Shown here one piece after another: positions 36,808 through 46,327 of a DNA stretch of 64,000 nt. Made by a program: the position numbers and the translations under genes. How positions within the stretch are numbered: position 1 is the first letter of the stretch; every line of letters starts with the position of its first letter. Below the pieces are notes generated by a model, which searched no databases, had not been told where the DNA came from, and was given only the letters and a program-made list of their open reading frames with translations. Source of the DNA: Marinomonas aquimarina (GTDB lineage Bacteria; Pseudomonadota; Gammaproteobacteria; Pseudomonadales; Marinomonadaceae); the NCBI RefSeq assembly GCF_900089755.1, contig NZ_FLOC01000002.1, forward strand, positions 284,635 through 348,634, written 5' to 3'.

Positions 36808-37890
36808 TTAGGCGGTCAGGGCCGCGTTCAGTTGGTCTTCAATCTGTTCTTTGCTGATGCCTTTGCCGATGAACACAAGCTGTGTTTGGCGCAGCTCATC
36901 CGGCTGCCACAGGCGATCAAAGTAGCGCTCAAGACGCGTGCCCACCACTTGGAAGACTTGGCGCATTGGCTTGCCATTGACCGCAGCAAAGCCTTTTACT
37001 CGGTAAATATTGTGCGCTTCCACCAAATCCTCTAATGAGTTTTGCAATGAGTCCGCGTCCACTTCGCCAAGTTTTACCACAAACGACTCAAAGTGATCGT
37101 GGGCGTGATCATGCTCATGACCGTGGGCGTGATGGTGGTCATGGTGATTGTGTACGTGCTCGATACGCGCTTCGGTGGCGGCTTCAAGGCCTAGCAATAC
37201 ATCTAACGCCGCTTCACCGTTTTCAACGTAAGCAATCTTAACGCTGGACTCTACTTCCTCTTCGATCACTTGCTTCACACGATCACGTTGTGATTGATCC
37301 AGTAAATCGTTTTTGCTCACCACTACTAAGTCAGCAGCGCTTAACTGATCATCAAGCAGTTCTTGAAGTGAAGGGTCGTGATCCAAGGACTCATCAGCAA
37401 GTCGCTGTGCTTGAACCTTTTCTTCATCATGGGCGTAACGACCCGCTGCGACAGCTGGACCATCCACGACAGTGATGACTGCATCCACAGTACAATGCTC
37501 TTTAATACCCGGCCAGTTGAAAGCTTGAACCAACGGCTTTGGCAATGCCAAGCCACTGGTTTCAATAAGGATATGGTCAATGTCATCACGACGTGCAACG
37601 AGCTGTTGCATTACAGGTAGGAACTCTTCTTCTACCGTGCAGCAAATACAGCCATTGGCCAGTTCATAAAAACCATCTTCGCCACGCTGCGTAGCGCTGT
37701 CGTCTTCACAATCCAGTGGACAAGAACGCAGCAAGTCGGTGTCGATATCCAATTCACCAAATTCATTGACGATCACGGCAATACGTTTGCCCGCCGCTTG
37801 CTTCAGTACATTTGATAGTAAAGTGGTTTTACCGCTGCCCAAAAAGCCGGTGACAACGGTGGTTGGAATCTTGTTAAGTTGCATAATCAA
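36808..37890 (-). CDS. cobW: Cobalamin biosynthesis GTPase CobW
   Basis: CobW is a G3E-family GTPase metallochaperone that supplies cobalt for corrin synthesis. The 360-residue protein has a P-loop GFLGSGKTTL (about 15-24), the metal-binding CxCC motif (C80, C82, C83 in NGCICCTVEEE), the ETSGLALPKP switch region and VVSKNDLLD as guanine-recognition loop. A His-rich insertion around 245-270 (HVHNHHDHHHAHGHEHDHAH) precedes the C-terminal CobW domain. It lies directly between cobM (3 bases) and cobN (12 bases), so it is in the same transcript. The pathway context and the name cobW agree well. Confidence 0.93.
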   Translation of the reverse strand: MIMQLNKIPTTVVTGFLGSGKTTLLSNVLKQAAGKRIAVIVNEFGELDIDTDLLRSCPLDCEDDSATQRGEDGFYELANGCICCTVEEEFLPVMQQLVARRDDIDHILIETSGLALPKPLVQAFNWPGIKEHCTVDAVITVVDGPAVAAGRYAHDEEKVQAQRLADESLDHDPSLQELLDDQLSAADLVVVSKNDLLDQSQRDRVKQVIEEEVESSVKIAYVENGEAALDVLLGLEAATEARIEHVHNHHDHHHAHGHEHDHAHDHFESFVVKLGEVDADSLQNSLEDLVEAHNIYRVKGFAAVNGKPMRQVFQVVGTRLERYFDRLWQPDELRQTQLVFIGKGISKEQIEDQLNAALTA

Positions 37891-37893
37891 TCC

Positions 37894-38670
37894 TTACACT
37901 GCATCGTTTTTACGATGAATCTTGCGGTAAATATGGGCCTGTGATTTGTCGTATAAATACGAATCAGCAAAGTCTTCGCTGTCGAGTACATGTCCCACCA
38001 AAATTAAGCTGGTACGGGTAAACTTCTTCGCGCGTACTTGCTCGACGATGTCTTTTAACGTCCCCGTCACATAGTCCTGATCTGGCCAACTGGTGCGATA
38101 GCACACCGCAACAGGGCAATCCTCGCCATAATAAGGGATCAGCTCTTCAACAATCTTGTGTATACGCGTCACCCCAAGGTGAATCGCTAAGGTGGCTCCG
38201 CTCTTGGCAAGGGTGGGTAAACGCTCACGCTCAGGAAACGGTGTCTTACCCTCGTAACGAGTCATAATCACCGTTTGTGAAACACCAGACAGGGTCAGTT
38301 CTTTTTTAAGCATGGCCGCAGACGCTGCGACCGCACTGACGCCAGGGATCACTTCATAGTCGATGGCTAAGGCATCGAGGCGACGCATTTGTTCCCCTGT
38401 TGCACCATACAAGGCTGGGTCACCACACTGTAAGCGCGCCACATTTTTGCCTGCGGCGGCGGCTTGGCGAATAATTTCAGTGGTTTCATCCAGATTCAAT
38501 GTGGCGCTGTCGTAAATGACTTCCGCTTGATCACGCACCTGGTCAATCACTTCCACCGGAATCAAGGATCCTGCGTACAAAATCACCGGACAGCGTTGCA
38601 TGGTTTTCAACGCTTTGACTGTAATCAAATCTGGGTCGCCGGGGCCGGCGCCAATAAAGTAGACCGTCAT
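37894..38670 (-). CDS. cobM: Precorrin-4 C11-methyltransferase CobM
   Basis: This SAM-dependent enzyme (258 residues) methylates C11 of precorrin-4 to give precorrin-5. Tetrapyrrole methylase landmarks are the N-terminal FIGAGPGDPDLITVKA loop, LQCGDPALYGATGEQ, VIPGVSAVAASAAM and VCYRTSWPDQDYV. The last two are typical of CobM/CbiF. It is co-transcribed with cobW three bases later and follows cobJ by 38 bases. CbiF would act on the cobalt-containing analogue; given a cobN neighbour I favour the CobM name, but cbiX in the same cluster keeps the other reading open. Confidence 0.93.
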   Translation of the reverse strand: MTVYFIGAGPGDPDLITVKALKTMQRCPVILYAGSLIPVEVIDQVRDQAEVIYDSATLNLDETTEIIRQAAAAGKNVARLQCGDPALYGATGEQMRRLDALAIDYEVIPGVSAVAASAAMLKKELTLSGVSQTVIMTRYEGKTPFPERERLPTLAKSGATLAIHLGVTRIHKIVEELIPYYGEDCPVAVCYRTSWPDQDYVTGTLKDIVEQVRAKKFTRTSLILVGHVLDSEDFADSYLYDKSQAHIYRKIHRKNDAV

Positions 38671-38708
38671 GGCTTAAGTCCTTTTACTTTTCTATTACTC
38701 TTAATGGC

Positions 38709-39485
38709 TTATAGCTTTTTCGAATAGCCCCGTGGCGTATAAATCCAGTGTTTCTCGCCGTTAACAATATGGCGCGATTCACTGTTGCCAACACTGACCA
38801 TGGTAAACATATCGACGTCTTTGGCATCCAATTCAGCAAGTGTGGTAAAGGTGATAGATTCTTCTGGACGGGTTAACTGACGACCGATCATCACGGGGGT
38901 CGTTGCAGGACGGTATTGCAACAACACATCTCGGGCGTGGTTTAGCTGCCAGTCACGTTTACGAGATACAGGGTTGTAGAAAGAGATGACAAAGTCGCCT
39001 GCGCCTGCCGCGTGGATACGCTTATCGATGGTTTCCCAAGGGGTTAGCAAATCACTCAAGGATACGGTACAGAAATCATGGCCTAACATAGCGCCAACCC
39101 GACTCGCTCCCGCTTGCATAGCGGAAATCCCTGGAATCACTTCCACCTCTACATCCAACCATTCAGGGTGGTTTTCTTTGCCTTGCAGCTGTTGGTCGAG
39201 TAATTCAAATACTAGGGTCGCCATGGCATAAATGCCGATATCACCACTGGAGATCAAGGCTGTGGTTTTACCTTGAGCAGCCAGATCCAGTGCCAAACGG
39301 GCACGGCCGATTTCCTCACCTAATGGCAGGTCATGAAAAGTTTTACCTTCACTTAGCTCACCTAACAGTTCTAAGTAATAACCGTACGCTACCCAATCGC
39401 TGCAAGCCGCTAACGCTTTGGTAGCATTCGGCGCGACCAATCCTAGGTCACCAGGGCCCATGCCCATGACAAATAATTTGCTCAT
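38709..39485 (-). CDS. cobJ: Precorrin-3B C17-methyltransferase CobJ
   Basis: CobJ (258 residues) methylates C17 and drives ring contraction of precorrin-3B. It carries VMGMGPGDLGLVAPNATKAL, ISSGDIGIYAMATLV, VIPGISAMQAGASRVGAMLGHDF and VISFYNPVSRKRDWQ, all strongly conserved in CobJ/CbiH. It is the first gene of the visible cluster. The 100 bases upstream (39486-39585) are too short and lack the conserved B12-box sequence for a cobalamin riboswitch. Other cob genes (cobI, cobG/cobZ, cobK, cobL, cobH) are not in the window. Confidence 0.93.
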   Translation of the reverse strand: MSKLFVMGMGPGDLGLVAPNATKALAACSDWVAYGYYLELLGELSEGKTFHDLPLGEEIGRARLALDLAAQGKTTALISSGDIGIYAMATLVFELLDQQLQGKENHPEWLDVEVEVIPGISAMQAGASRVGAMLGHDFCTVSLSDLLTPWETIDKRIHAAGAGDFVISFYNPVSRKRDWQLNHARDVLLQYRPATTPVMIGRQLTRPEESITFTTLAELDAKDVDMFTMVSVGNSESRHIVNGEKHWIYTPRGYSKKL

Positions 39486-39585
39486 TTTCGACTACTCAAA
39501 CAATTTTGCTGAATTGTACCGCTTCTCATAGCCGCTAAGCATGAAAAGGATGGTAAAGAAAATGAAGGATTCTCAGGCGTCCGAG

Positions 39586-39894
39586 TTACGGCTGCTCTAA
39601 ACGCAGACAGTCCAGTGTGCGATCGCCACTGTAAACCAACATAGCGGTTTTGCCCCGATCCCAAAAACTGAGGATGTCGCCGTAGTAATAGGAGCCACTG
39701 TCCGAGGGCTCCAATGTCAGAATATAGCTGTAATGATTGATGATGACGTGTGCTTGACCTGGATCGAATGCGACAAAGACTTGCAAGCCAGCACAAGCGT
39801 ATTCATGGAGATTTTTGGCCACATAAGGATGCGCATAATAAGCGTAAGTAGGATAGCTAAGGAGCAACCCCAGCATACAAAGCAGTCGTTTCAT
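39586..39894 (-). CDS. MliC/PliC-like periplasmic lysozyme inhibitor
   Basis: A 102-residue secreted protein. The ATG at 39894 starts a signal peptide (MKRLLCMLGLLLSYPTYA); a frame from 39921 adds nine residues. The mature part has the MliC pattern: YACAGLQVFVAFDPGQAHVII, LTLEPSDSGSYYYGD (the SxSGxxY loop of the family), LSFWDRGKTAMLV and a second Cys in LDCLRL that probably pairs with the first. MliC proteins bind c-type lysozyme with the Ser-Gly and Lys residues in these loops. Here the first is SDSGS and the second FWDRGK. The predicted job is protecting peptidoglycan from host or predator lysozyme. It is monocistronic. Confidence 0.7.
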   Translation of the reverse strand: MKRLLCMLGLLLSYPTYAYYAHPYVAKNLHEYACAGLQVFVAFDPGQAHVIINHYSYILTLEPSDSGSYYYGDILSFWDRGKTAMLVYSGDRTLDCLRLEQP

Positions 39895-39989
39895 CTGATT
39901 CCGTTCATTCAAGACAGGCAAGCAAGGGCGCTATTCTAATCAAGCACCGCAAACTTGTCTCGCCCTAAATACTGACTAAATGATCAGCT

Positions 39990-41486
39990 TTAAATTTTAT
40001 TCATTTGCTGTTGCAGCTCAGACATATGCTCTTCAGTCATCTGGTTAACCCAATGAATCACCTGTTCACTGCCTTCCTCTGCTAAGCGCATAGCGTCCAC
40101 TATCTCATTGCGTAACGACGCTTTGACCTCCCAGTCACTGGTCATTTTTTCAAGTGCCAGATGCACTGACTGATGGACCTGCTGGTGCGGCTGCTCTAGT
40201 TGCTTGAAGGCTGCCGATTTGGCCACAGAAGAATGACGCGCTTCGCCGTAATACCATTTCCCCATACGGCAAGAATGATGGTCTACCTGAGCCGCTTGAT
40301 ATTCATTGTCTTCAGGTGACGCGTGCAAGGCGACGTAACCATTTTGCTTATAAATCACGTGATCAAGCTTGATTAAGGAGTGATAAATGACCGTCGCAAC
40401 ACCGTCTACACTCAACGCCGACATGCGTGAAGAGCGTGCCAGCTGATTAAACTGCTGCTCAAAGCCCCCCACCAAGTCCTGCATATCGGCACTGAGCATT
40501 TTCGACTCCTCGGTAATTCGACTGACCTCGCTGACTTGTTGGCTAAGGGTGGACAGTACTTGGTCCACCGATTCTGCCGTCTCTTTGGTGCGATTCGCCA
40601 GTAGCTTCACTTCATCGGCCACCACTGCAAATCCCCGTCCAGCCTCACCAGCACGAGCGGCTTCAATGGAAGCGTTCAAAGCTAACAAATTGGTTTGTTC
40701 GGCGATGTCCTTAATCGTCACCAAGGAAGCCGTGACCTTGTTGGAATCGCGACTCAGCGCTGCCACAACGTCGGCCACTTTCATTATGGTGGCACTTACC
40801 GTATTGATCGAATGACGGATCTGCTCGACGGCCCCCAAGCTCTGCTCAGCACTATTAGCGTTCTCTGAGGCTTGTGCGCCGATACGCCCAACTTCTTCGT
40901 CGACGCGCATTAAATCGGACTGCGCTTCACGCAGGTTACCAATTAGATTTTCCGTATTCAGTTCATGCAGTTTCGAAGACAACTCGTTACGGTTAATCAG
41001 CGATACATTGGCGTGCATCGCTTCTACCGATTTTTGTACGGCACTGATGGAGCGTTTCATATTTCCTGGTAGGCCGACTCCTAACGGGCTGCGATGAAAG
41101 TCGCCTTTGGTAACGTATGCAAAGCTGGTATCCAATTCTTTGAAATAGGTTTCGATCCGATCGAGCAGATCGTTCAGCTCCCATGCAACTATTCCCAGCT
41201 CCCCCAACCCTTTGGTACTGGTAATGCGGTGATGCAATTCGCCTTTACGACAGGCTGAGATGGTAAAGGAAAGACGCCCAAGGGTGTCCACCAAGCGCAG
41301 GCCTTGCCAGACCATGATGGCAAACGCCAAGGCAATCAGGATTGAAGCACTGACGTTAAAAACCAAACTTTGCCAGACAAAATGATTACCCAGCATGGCC
41401 AATAGCAAGGTTAGGACAAAGGCGCCTAGGCCAATAAATTGAGTGCGCAAAAAAGGAATGCTGCGACTGATGTGGCTTTTCTGCAT
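39990..41486 (-). CDS. Chemoreceptor with C-terminal CZB zinc-binding domain
   Basis: A 498-residue chemoreceptor-like protein with two closely spaced membrane helices (about 15-55), no periplasmic domain, a HAMP region and a signalling hairpin ([33 protein letters not shown]). The C terminus, about residues 375-445, is a CZB (chemoreceptor zinc-binding) domain: [17 protein letters not shown] with the HxxCxxGxW core, then QPHQQVHQ providing further His ligands. CZB domains sense hypochlorite or zinc through the Zn-Cys group. The gene starts four bases after a PAS protein gene, so the PAS protein probably supplies redox input to this receptor in trans. Confidence 0.92.
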   Translation of the reverse strand: MQKSHISRSIPFLRTQFIGLGAFVLTLLLAMLGNHFVWQSLVFNVSASILIALAFAIMVWQGLRLVDTLGRLSFTISACRKGELHHRITSTKGLGELGIVAWELNDLLDRIETYFKELDTSFAYVTKGDFHRSPLGVGLPGNMKRSISAVQKSVEAMHANVSLINRNELSSKLHELNTENLIGNLREAQSDLMRVDEEVGRIGAQASENANSAEQSLGAVEQIRHSINTVSATIMKVADVVAALSRDSNKVTASLVTIKDIAEQTNLLALNASIEAARAGEAGRGFAVVADEVKLLANRTKETAESVDQVLSTLSQQVSEVSRITEESKMLSADMQDLVGGFEQQFNQLARSSRMSALSVDGVATVIYHSLIKLDHVIYKQNGYVALHASPEDNEYQAAQVDHHSCRMGKWYYGEARHSSVAKSAAFKQLEQPHQQVHQSVHLALEKMTSDWEVKASLRNEIVDAMRLAEEGSEQVIHWVNQMTEEHMSELQQQMNKI

Positions 41487-41490
41487 TGAA

Positions 41491-42027
41491 CTATTTCCCC
41501 TGCTGATACAACTTGATCATGGCTTCGTTAAACGATGGCGCTAAAGCATCCACTTGCTCCAATAACCAAGCCATGGAGCGGTTCACACCGTCGTTACCAG
41601 GATGGCGCGCCTCTATGTCGCGCATGTTTCGATAGAGCTCTTCACAGGTTGGCAGGGCTGAGCGTGGTGGTTTGCGGCGCACAGAGAAATACCCTTGCGC
41701 TTCACCATGTTCGTCTAAGTCCGCAGTGACATTAGCAAACACCCAATAATAGCTGCCGTCTAAGCAGCGGTTTTTGACGAAGGCAAAGAACTCTTCCCCG
41801 TTTTGCAGCATTTTCCACATCAGTCGAAAAGCGCCACGAGGCATGTCTGAGTGGCGAATTAAATTATGCGGTTCTCCGAGCAACATTTGTTCAGAGTAAC
41901 CTGAGACTTGCATAAAGCTTCGATTGGCGTAGGTGATTTTCCCTTTTTTGTCAGTCTTACTAACTATTAAATCGTCGTCCTTGAGTACTACTTCTTTTTC
42001 CAAATTCTGCGTTTGGTCGGCACACAT
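41491..42027 (-). CDS. PAS domain protein, Aer-like, paired with chemoreceptor
   Basis: A 178-residue soluble protein with a single PAS domain (about residues 15-125) very like that of the Aer energy-taxis receptor: [45 protein letters not shown] and [25 protein letters not shown]. The Aer N-terminal PAS binds FAD; the conserved Trp/His environment ([10 protein letters not shown]) is kept, so FAD is likely. The tail from 130 is helical. It is the first gene of a pair with the CZB chemoreceptor, with four bases between them. This looks like Aer split into two proteins. Confidence 0.9.
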   Translation of the reverse strand: MCADQTQNLEKEVVLKDDDLIVSKTDKKGKITYANRSFMQVSGYSEQMLLGEPHNLIRHSDMPRGAFRLMWKMLQNGEEFFAFVKNRCLDGSYYWVFANVTADLDEHGEAQGYFSVRRKPPRSALPTCEELYRNMRDIEARHPGNDGVNRSMAWLLEQVDALAPSFNEAMIKLYQQGK

Positions 42028-42188
42028 GGTATTACTTCCTTAACTTGCCTGAGCGGAAACGATTTTCGTGGCCGAGTCTACGCCCCTGAAAAGTTCAAAC
42101 GGTGTCCTAGATCAAGGGAAGAAATAACCAGCGATTATGATTGGTAAAGAATTGTTCGTTTTTGTACAACAATTTGACCGTTTTATCT

Positions 42189-42215
42189 TTGACAGGTAAC
42201 CCCGATTGCTAATAC
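42189..42215 (+). promoter_or_regulatory. Candidate promoter of the FMN riboswitch-ribH unit
   Basis: TTGACA (42189-42194) and TAATAC (42210-42215) lie 15 bases apart, shorter than the ideal 17, about 28 bases ahead of the riboswitch start. Confidence 0.4.
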
Positions 42216-42242
42216 AGTAACGCCGTCGCTTAGGCGACTTCG

Positions 42243-42394
42243 TTCTCGGGGCGGGGTGTAATTCCCCACCGGCGGTAATGAGAGGTTCTCAAAGCCCGCG
42301 AGCGCTTTCTTGAAGACCTATGTTTAGGGGAAGAGAAAGGTCAGCAGATCTGGTGTGACTCCAGAGCCGACGGTTATAGTCCGGATGATAGAGG
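42243..42394 (+). ncRNA. FMN riboswitch (RFN element)
   Basis: The conserved RFN blocks are present in order: ttctcggggcggggtg, ccccaccggcggt, agcccgcga, a variable stem, ggtcagcagatctggtg, actccagagccgacggttatagtccggatg and gatagagga. FMN binding is expected to lower expression of the gene downstream. No clear terminator follows before the start codon, so translational control is more likely than attenuation. Confidence 0.95.
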
Positions 42395-42497
42395 ACGGCG
42401 TAGACAAGATACATCTATACAGACTTTGAACTCTTCAAAGCGGTTTGGCTTGCCTCCCGTTCGCCCTGATTCAGCATTTTTTGTGGAAGACATACTT

Positions 42498-42983
42498 ATG
42501 AATCAGAGCTCAACGAATTCTCAAACATTTAACCCATCAACTAAACGTGTAGCATTCCTTCACGCGTCTTGGCACAGTGATATTGTCCTACAGTGCTGGG
42601 AAGGCTTTAAAGAAGTATTGTTGTCGCACGGTTACAACGAAGACAATCTAGAATTGATCGCGGTACCAGGCGCATACGAAATCCCGCTACAGGCTAAATT
42701 GCTAGCAAAAACAGGTAACTACCACGCTATCGCAGCAAGTGGTCTAGTGGTAGACGGCGGTATCTACCGTCATGATTTCGTTGCCCAAGCCGTTTGTAAT
42801 GGCCTAATGCAAGTACAACTTGAAACCGAAGTACCAGTACTAACAGCCGTGCTAACTCCACACAACTTCCATGAGCACGATGAGCACTCTAGCTACTTCA
42901 AGCGCCATTTCGTGAAGAAGGGCCAAGAACTGGCCGAAGCAGCAAACCGCACTATGCTGCTAACTGAACTAGCAAAAAGCTAA
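42498..42983 (+). CDS. ribH2: 6,7-dimethyl-8-ribityllumazine synthase, type II (RibH2)
   Basis: Lumazine synthase makes the direct precursor of riboflavin. The protein (161 residues from ATG 42498, ggaag upstream) is much closer to Brucella-type RibH2 than to E. coli RibE: it begins MNQSSTNSQTFNPSTKRVAF and has LHASWHSDIV, VPGAYEIPLQAKLLAKTGNY, GGIYRHDFVAQAVCNGLMQVQLETEVPVLTAVLTPH and HFHEHDEHSSYF-type C terminus. Type II enzymes are decamers with lower activity, and in Brucella affect virulence. The FMN riboswitch shows direct flavin control. No other rib gene adjoins, so this is an extra or orphan copy. Confidence 0.93.
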   Translation: MNQSSTNSQTFNPSTKRVAFLHASWHSDIVLQCWEGFKEVLLSHGYNEDNLELIAVPGAYEIPLQAKLLAKTGNYHAIAASGLVVDGGIYRHDFVAQAVCNGLMQVQLETEVPVLTAVLTPHNFHEHDEHSSYFKRHFVKKGQELAEAANRTMLLTELAKS

Positions 42984-42996
42984 TCAGTCATAAATT

Positions 42997-43023
42997 AAAA
43001 AGGCAGCTCTCGCTGCCTTTTTT
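42997..43023 (+). terminator. Rho-independent terminator of ribH2
   Basis: The stem aaaaaggcagc/gctgcctttttt with a five-base loop has a T-rich tail, 14 bases past the stop. Confidence 0.9.
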
Positions 43024-43039
43024 GGTTTGAACAGCTTCA

Positions 43040-43648
43040 TTACCAGACCAGGTTCACCCCCGCGACAAAGCCACTGCCCAAGCGTTCTTCCTCAAAGTCG
43101 TCAGAAATAATACTCTCATGGTAATAGTGGCCATAGACTCCTAGGTTACGTATTAAGCGCCAATCGACTCCCACCTTTAATCCTAGCTCAGTGAAAACAT
43201 CGTTATCCCAATCTACGGATAAAAACGTCGGTCGAACATCACCACCGATAAACCAGGTCACATCACTCATGATGGGCATAAATAAGGTTGCCTTAGCGCT
43301 TAATCCGGTTCGTTTGTAGGCCCCACGCTCCGTTTGGCTTAGGCCCATGGTGATATCCGCGCCACGGGGATCCTCGCTTGAGCCCTCGACGCTAAAACCA
43401 CGAAAGCCAATCATTTTAATATCGGTTTCTAGCCCATGGTCGAGCTCGACTTGCTCGTAGTATAAGCCGCCAAAACCTGGACGATTATTTTCTGGCTTAA
43501 TGCCAATGCCCACACCAAATTGCGTGTAATCGGCCCCTGCACTGGCTTCCAGTAACAGCGTGCCTACCTCATTCTCGACGGTGTTGGTGGCCGCGCTGGC
43601 CATGGAAGCACACAACGTCAGCCCTAACATTCCCAATATTCGCTTCAT
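43040..43648 (-). CDS. Predicted outer-membrane barrel protein (YfaZ-like)
   Basis: A 202-residue secreted protein. The ATG at 43648 starts a signal peptide (MKRILGMLGLTLCASMASAA) with aggagagagg upstream; a frame to 43768 has no ribosome site. The mature part shows alternating strands (GTLLLEASAGADYTQFGVGIGI, FGGLYYEQVEL, TGLSAKATLFMPIM, TWFIGGDVRPTFLSV, LGVYGHYYHESI) and ends in VNLVW, a barrel terminus. It resembles the YfaZ group of small porin-like proteins. No function is established. It is the only gene on its transcript. Confidence 0.7.
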   Translation of the reverse strand: MKRILGMLGLTLCASMASAATNTVENEVGTLLLEASAGADYTQFGVGIGIKPENNRPGFGGLYYEQVELDHGLETDIKMIGFRGFSVEGSSEDPRGADITMGLSQTERGAYKRTGLSAKATLFMPIMSDVTWFIGGDVRPTFLSVDWDNDVFTELGLKVGVDWRLIRNLGVYGHYYHESIISDDFEEERLGSGFVAGVNLVW

Positions 43649-43744
43649 ATCGCCTCTCTCCTGTTCATCCCTTTGCAAGCTTTGCTCTTCCTGAGCCAAT
43701 GGTTTGCTATAGAGTAGGGAGATTTTAGTTATGAAACAAATAAA

Positions 43745-43782
43745 AAAGCCCTGCTTTGCTGATCTCACACAAGCAGGGCTTT
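43745..43782 (-). terminator. Terminator of glcB
   Basis: A 12-bp perfect stem (aaagccctgctt/aagcagggcttt) is followed on the minus strand by ttttt, 16 bases after the malate synthase stop. Confidence 0.88.
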
Positions 43783-43797
43783 GCTGGTCTAACCCAA

Positions 43798-45972
43798 TTA
43801 ACGCAACGAAGCTTTAAACTCTAAGCGGCGCGCGTGCAACAATGGCTCGGTGTAGCCATTGGGCTGCTCTTTACCTTTGAAAACGAGGTCACAGGCCGCT
43901 TGAAACGCCACGCCGTCATAATTTGGTGCCATAGGAATGTACGCGGGATCCTTGGCATTTTGCTGATCTACTACCGCAGCCATGCGCTTCAATGAGGCCA
44001 TTACCTGCTCAGCACTGCAAATGCCATGCGCTAACCAATTGGCTAGATGCTGCGAAGAGATCCGTAAAGTGGCGCGATCTTCCATTAGGCCAATATTGTT
44101 AATATCCGGTACTTTGGAACAGCCCACGCCTTGGTCAATCCAGCGCACCACATAACCGAGGATGCCTTGGGCGTTGTTATCCAGCTCAAACTGAATCTGT
44201 TCATCACTCAGTGTGGTCGGATCCTCAAGCAAGGGAATGGATAAAATATCCGCTAAACTGGCCCGTTCACGCTGAGCCAATTGTGCTTGGCGCTCACGCA
44301 CATTGACCGTGTGATAGTGCGTGGCATGCAGAGTCGCGCCATTCGGTGACGGCACCCATGCGGTACTGGCACCAGACATCGGATGGCTAATTTTCTGCTC
44401 TAACATGGCCGCCATTTCATCGGGCATGGCCCACATCCCCTTACCGATTTGCGCTTTGCCCGGTAAGCCACATTCAATGCCAATATCTACGTTCCAATCC
44501 TCGTACGCCTTGATCCAGGCTTCTTGCTTCATGGCGGTTTTTGGCACAAATGGGCCAGCGAGCATTGAGGTATGAATTTCATCGCCGGTGCGGTCCAAGA
44601 AGCCGGTATTGATAAACACCACCCGTTCTTGTGCTTGGCGGATACACTCTTTTAAGTTCACCGTGGTACGGCGTTCTTCGTCCATAATGCCAACCTTGAT
44701 AGTGTTACGGTCAAGGCCCAAAGCTTGTTCGATACGCTCAAACAGTTCTACGGTAAAGGCTACTTCTTCTGGACCATGCATTTTAGGTTTTACGATATTC
44801 ACGCTACCAGCACGGCTGTTGCGGCGCTCAGTGTTGCCCTGCAAATCGTGCATCGCCGCCAATACGGTAATCATGCCATCCATAATTCCTTCTGGAACTT
44901 CCTTGCCATGAGCGTCCAAAATTGCCGGATTGGTCATCAGGTGACCGACATTACGTATAAACAGCAAACTGCGGCCATGCAGAGAAAAGCGATTGCCTGA
45001 TTTATCAAGGTACACTCGATCTGGGTTCATGGCGCGGGTGATGGTTCTGCCACCTTTATCAAAGGATTCTTGTAAGGTGCCTTGCATCAGCCCCAGCCAA
45101 TTGCGATACACCTCGACTTTGTCATCGGCATCCACGGCGGCAATGGAGTCTTCACAGTCCATAATGGTCGATACCGCCGCTTCCAGCAGAATGTCTTGAA
45201 TGCCGGCTTGATCATGTTGGCCGATAAAGCCCGCTGGATCGATTTGAATCTCTAAATGCAGCTCGTTGTTCTGCAGCAAAATGGCACTTGGTGCATCGGG
45301 CTTTCCTTGGTAGCCAACGCATTTTTCAGTGTCTTTTAGCTGCACCACCTCGCCATTTTTCATAGTGACCGCTAACTCCCCATCAACTATTTGGTACTGC
45401 AACGCTTGGGCATGGGAGCCCGCTACCAAAGGCGCTGCTTGATCCAATAACTGACGACCAAAAGCAATCACGCGAGTGCCACGCACAGGGTTGTAGGCGC
45501 CACAACGCTCAGCCCCCTCTTCTTCTGGGATGGCATCAGTGCCATACAAGGCGTCATATAAACTGCCCCAACGAGCATTCGCCGCATTCAACGCAAAGCG
45601 CGCATTTTTTACTGGCACAACCAGCTGTGGTCCCGCCTGCACGGCAATCTCGCTATCCACATTTTTCGTCGAAATTTTGAAATCTGCGCCTTCTGGTAAC
45701 AGATAACCGATTTCGGATAAGAAGTGTCGATAAGCTTCTGGATCATGGGCTTGCCCAGAACGCGCACGGTGGTAGTCATCAATCTGTTGTTGAATTTCAT
45801 CCCGCTTAGCCAATAAAGCAGCGTTTTTAGGTGCCAAGTCCGTGACGATTTCTTCGAAGCGCTGCCAGAAGACCACAGGGTCCAGGCCAGTACCCGGCGC
45901 GATCTGCTCATTTACTAATTGAAAAAGGCTTGTTGCGATCTGCAGACCACCCTGCTGAACTCGTTCTATCAT
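43798..45972 (-). CDS. glcB: Malate synthase G
   Basis: Malate synthase condenses glyoxylate with acetyl-CoA to malate in the glyoxylate bypass. The 724-residue length and extra domain identify isoform G (AceB is about 540). The ATG at 45972 is preferred over a GTG at 45987: ggagga lies eight bases upstream of it. Motifs include [51 protein letters not shown] and [18 protein letters not shown]. It is divergent from isocitrate lyase, with a shared operator-like repeat between the two; see that entry. Confidence 0.96.
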   Translation of the reverse strand: MIERVQQGGLQIATSLFQLVNEQIAPGTGLDPVVFWQRFEEIVTDLAPKNAALLAKRDEIQQQIDDYHRARSGQAHDPEAYRHFLSEIGYLLPEGADFKISTKNVDSEIAVQAGPQLVVPVKNARFALNAANARWGSLYDALYGTDAIPEEEGAERCGAYNPVRGTRVIAFGRQLLDQAAPLVAGSHAQALQYQIVDGELAVTMKNGEVVQLKDTEKCVGYQGKPDAPSAILLQNNELHLEIQIDPAGFIGQHDQAGIQDILLEAAVSTIMDCEDSIAAVDADDKVEVYRNWLGLMQGTLQESFDKGGRTITRAMNPDRVYLDKSGNRFSLHGRSLLFIRNVGHLMTNPAILDAHGKEVPEGIMDGMITVLAAMHDLQGNTERRNSRAGSVNIVKPKMHGPEEVAFTVELFERIEQALGLDRNTIKVGIMDEERRTTVNLKECIRQAQERVVFINTGFLDRTGDEIHTSMLAGPFVPKTAMKQEAWIKAYEDWNVDIGIECGLPGKAQIGKGMWAMPDEMAAMLEQKISHPMSGASTAWVPSPNGATLHATHYHTVNVRERQAQLAQRERASLADILSIPLLEDPTTLSDEQIQFELDNNAQGILGYVVRWIDQGVGCSKVPDINNIGLMEDRATLRISSQHLANWLAHGICSAEQVMASLKRMAAVVDQQNAKDPAYIPMAPNYDGVAFQAACDLVFKGKEQPNGYTEPLLHARRLEFKASLR

Positions 45973-46051
45973 AGTTGTTTCCTCCACGGACTGGCTTAGC
46001 GGCCAATATTTTTATTGATGACACTTAAGGCAGGGATCGAAGCCTTCAAAC

Positions 46052-46199
46052 ATTCACAAAATGAATACAGAAATATCTTTTTGTGAATAAAAACCACTGA
46101 AAGCCTATTACCACTTGGTAATTTTATGACTTAAAGCCGAATTTAAGCGCCTGTGAATTCACTATGGCTGGATTACACTCAAAAATCACATTCACAAAA
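46052..46199. promoter_or_regulatory. Repeated operator-like motif between glcB and aceA
   Basis: The word CATTCACAAAA occurs at 46051-46061 and 46189-46199, its complement TTTTGTGAAT at 46079-46088, and a palindrome GTGAATTCAC at 46153-46162. The first two copies form an inverted pair 17 bases apart. Such an array between divergent glyoxylate-bypass genes suggests a shared regulator binding site. Confidence 0.55.
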
Positions 46200-46327
46200 G
46201 ATATGATCACGATAACAAATATAGATTATGTAAATCTCAAAAAACATTACAGACTGAAATGGTGATCTAGAAATGCACGACCGCCAGCAAGCGGTGAAGC
46301 GACCTAACCATGAAAGAGGAATCTGCA

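Noticed and set aside
39486..39585. Possible cobalamin riboswitch upstream of cobJ
   Set aside because: The gap is only 100 bases and lacks the conserved B12-box and core, so no riboswitch is supported.
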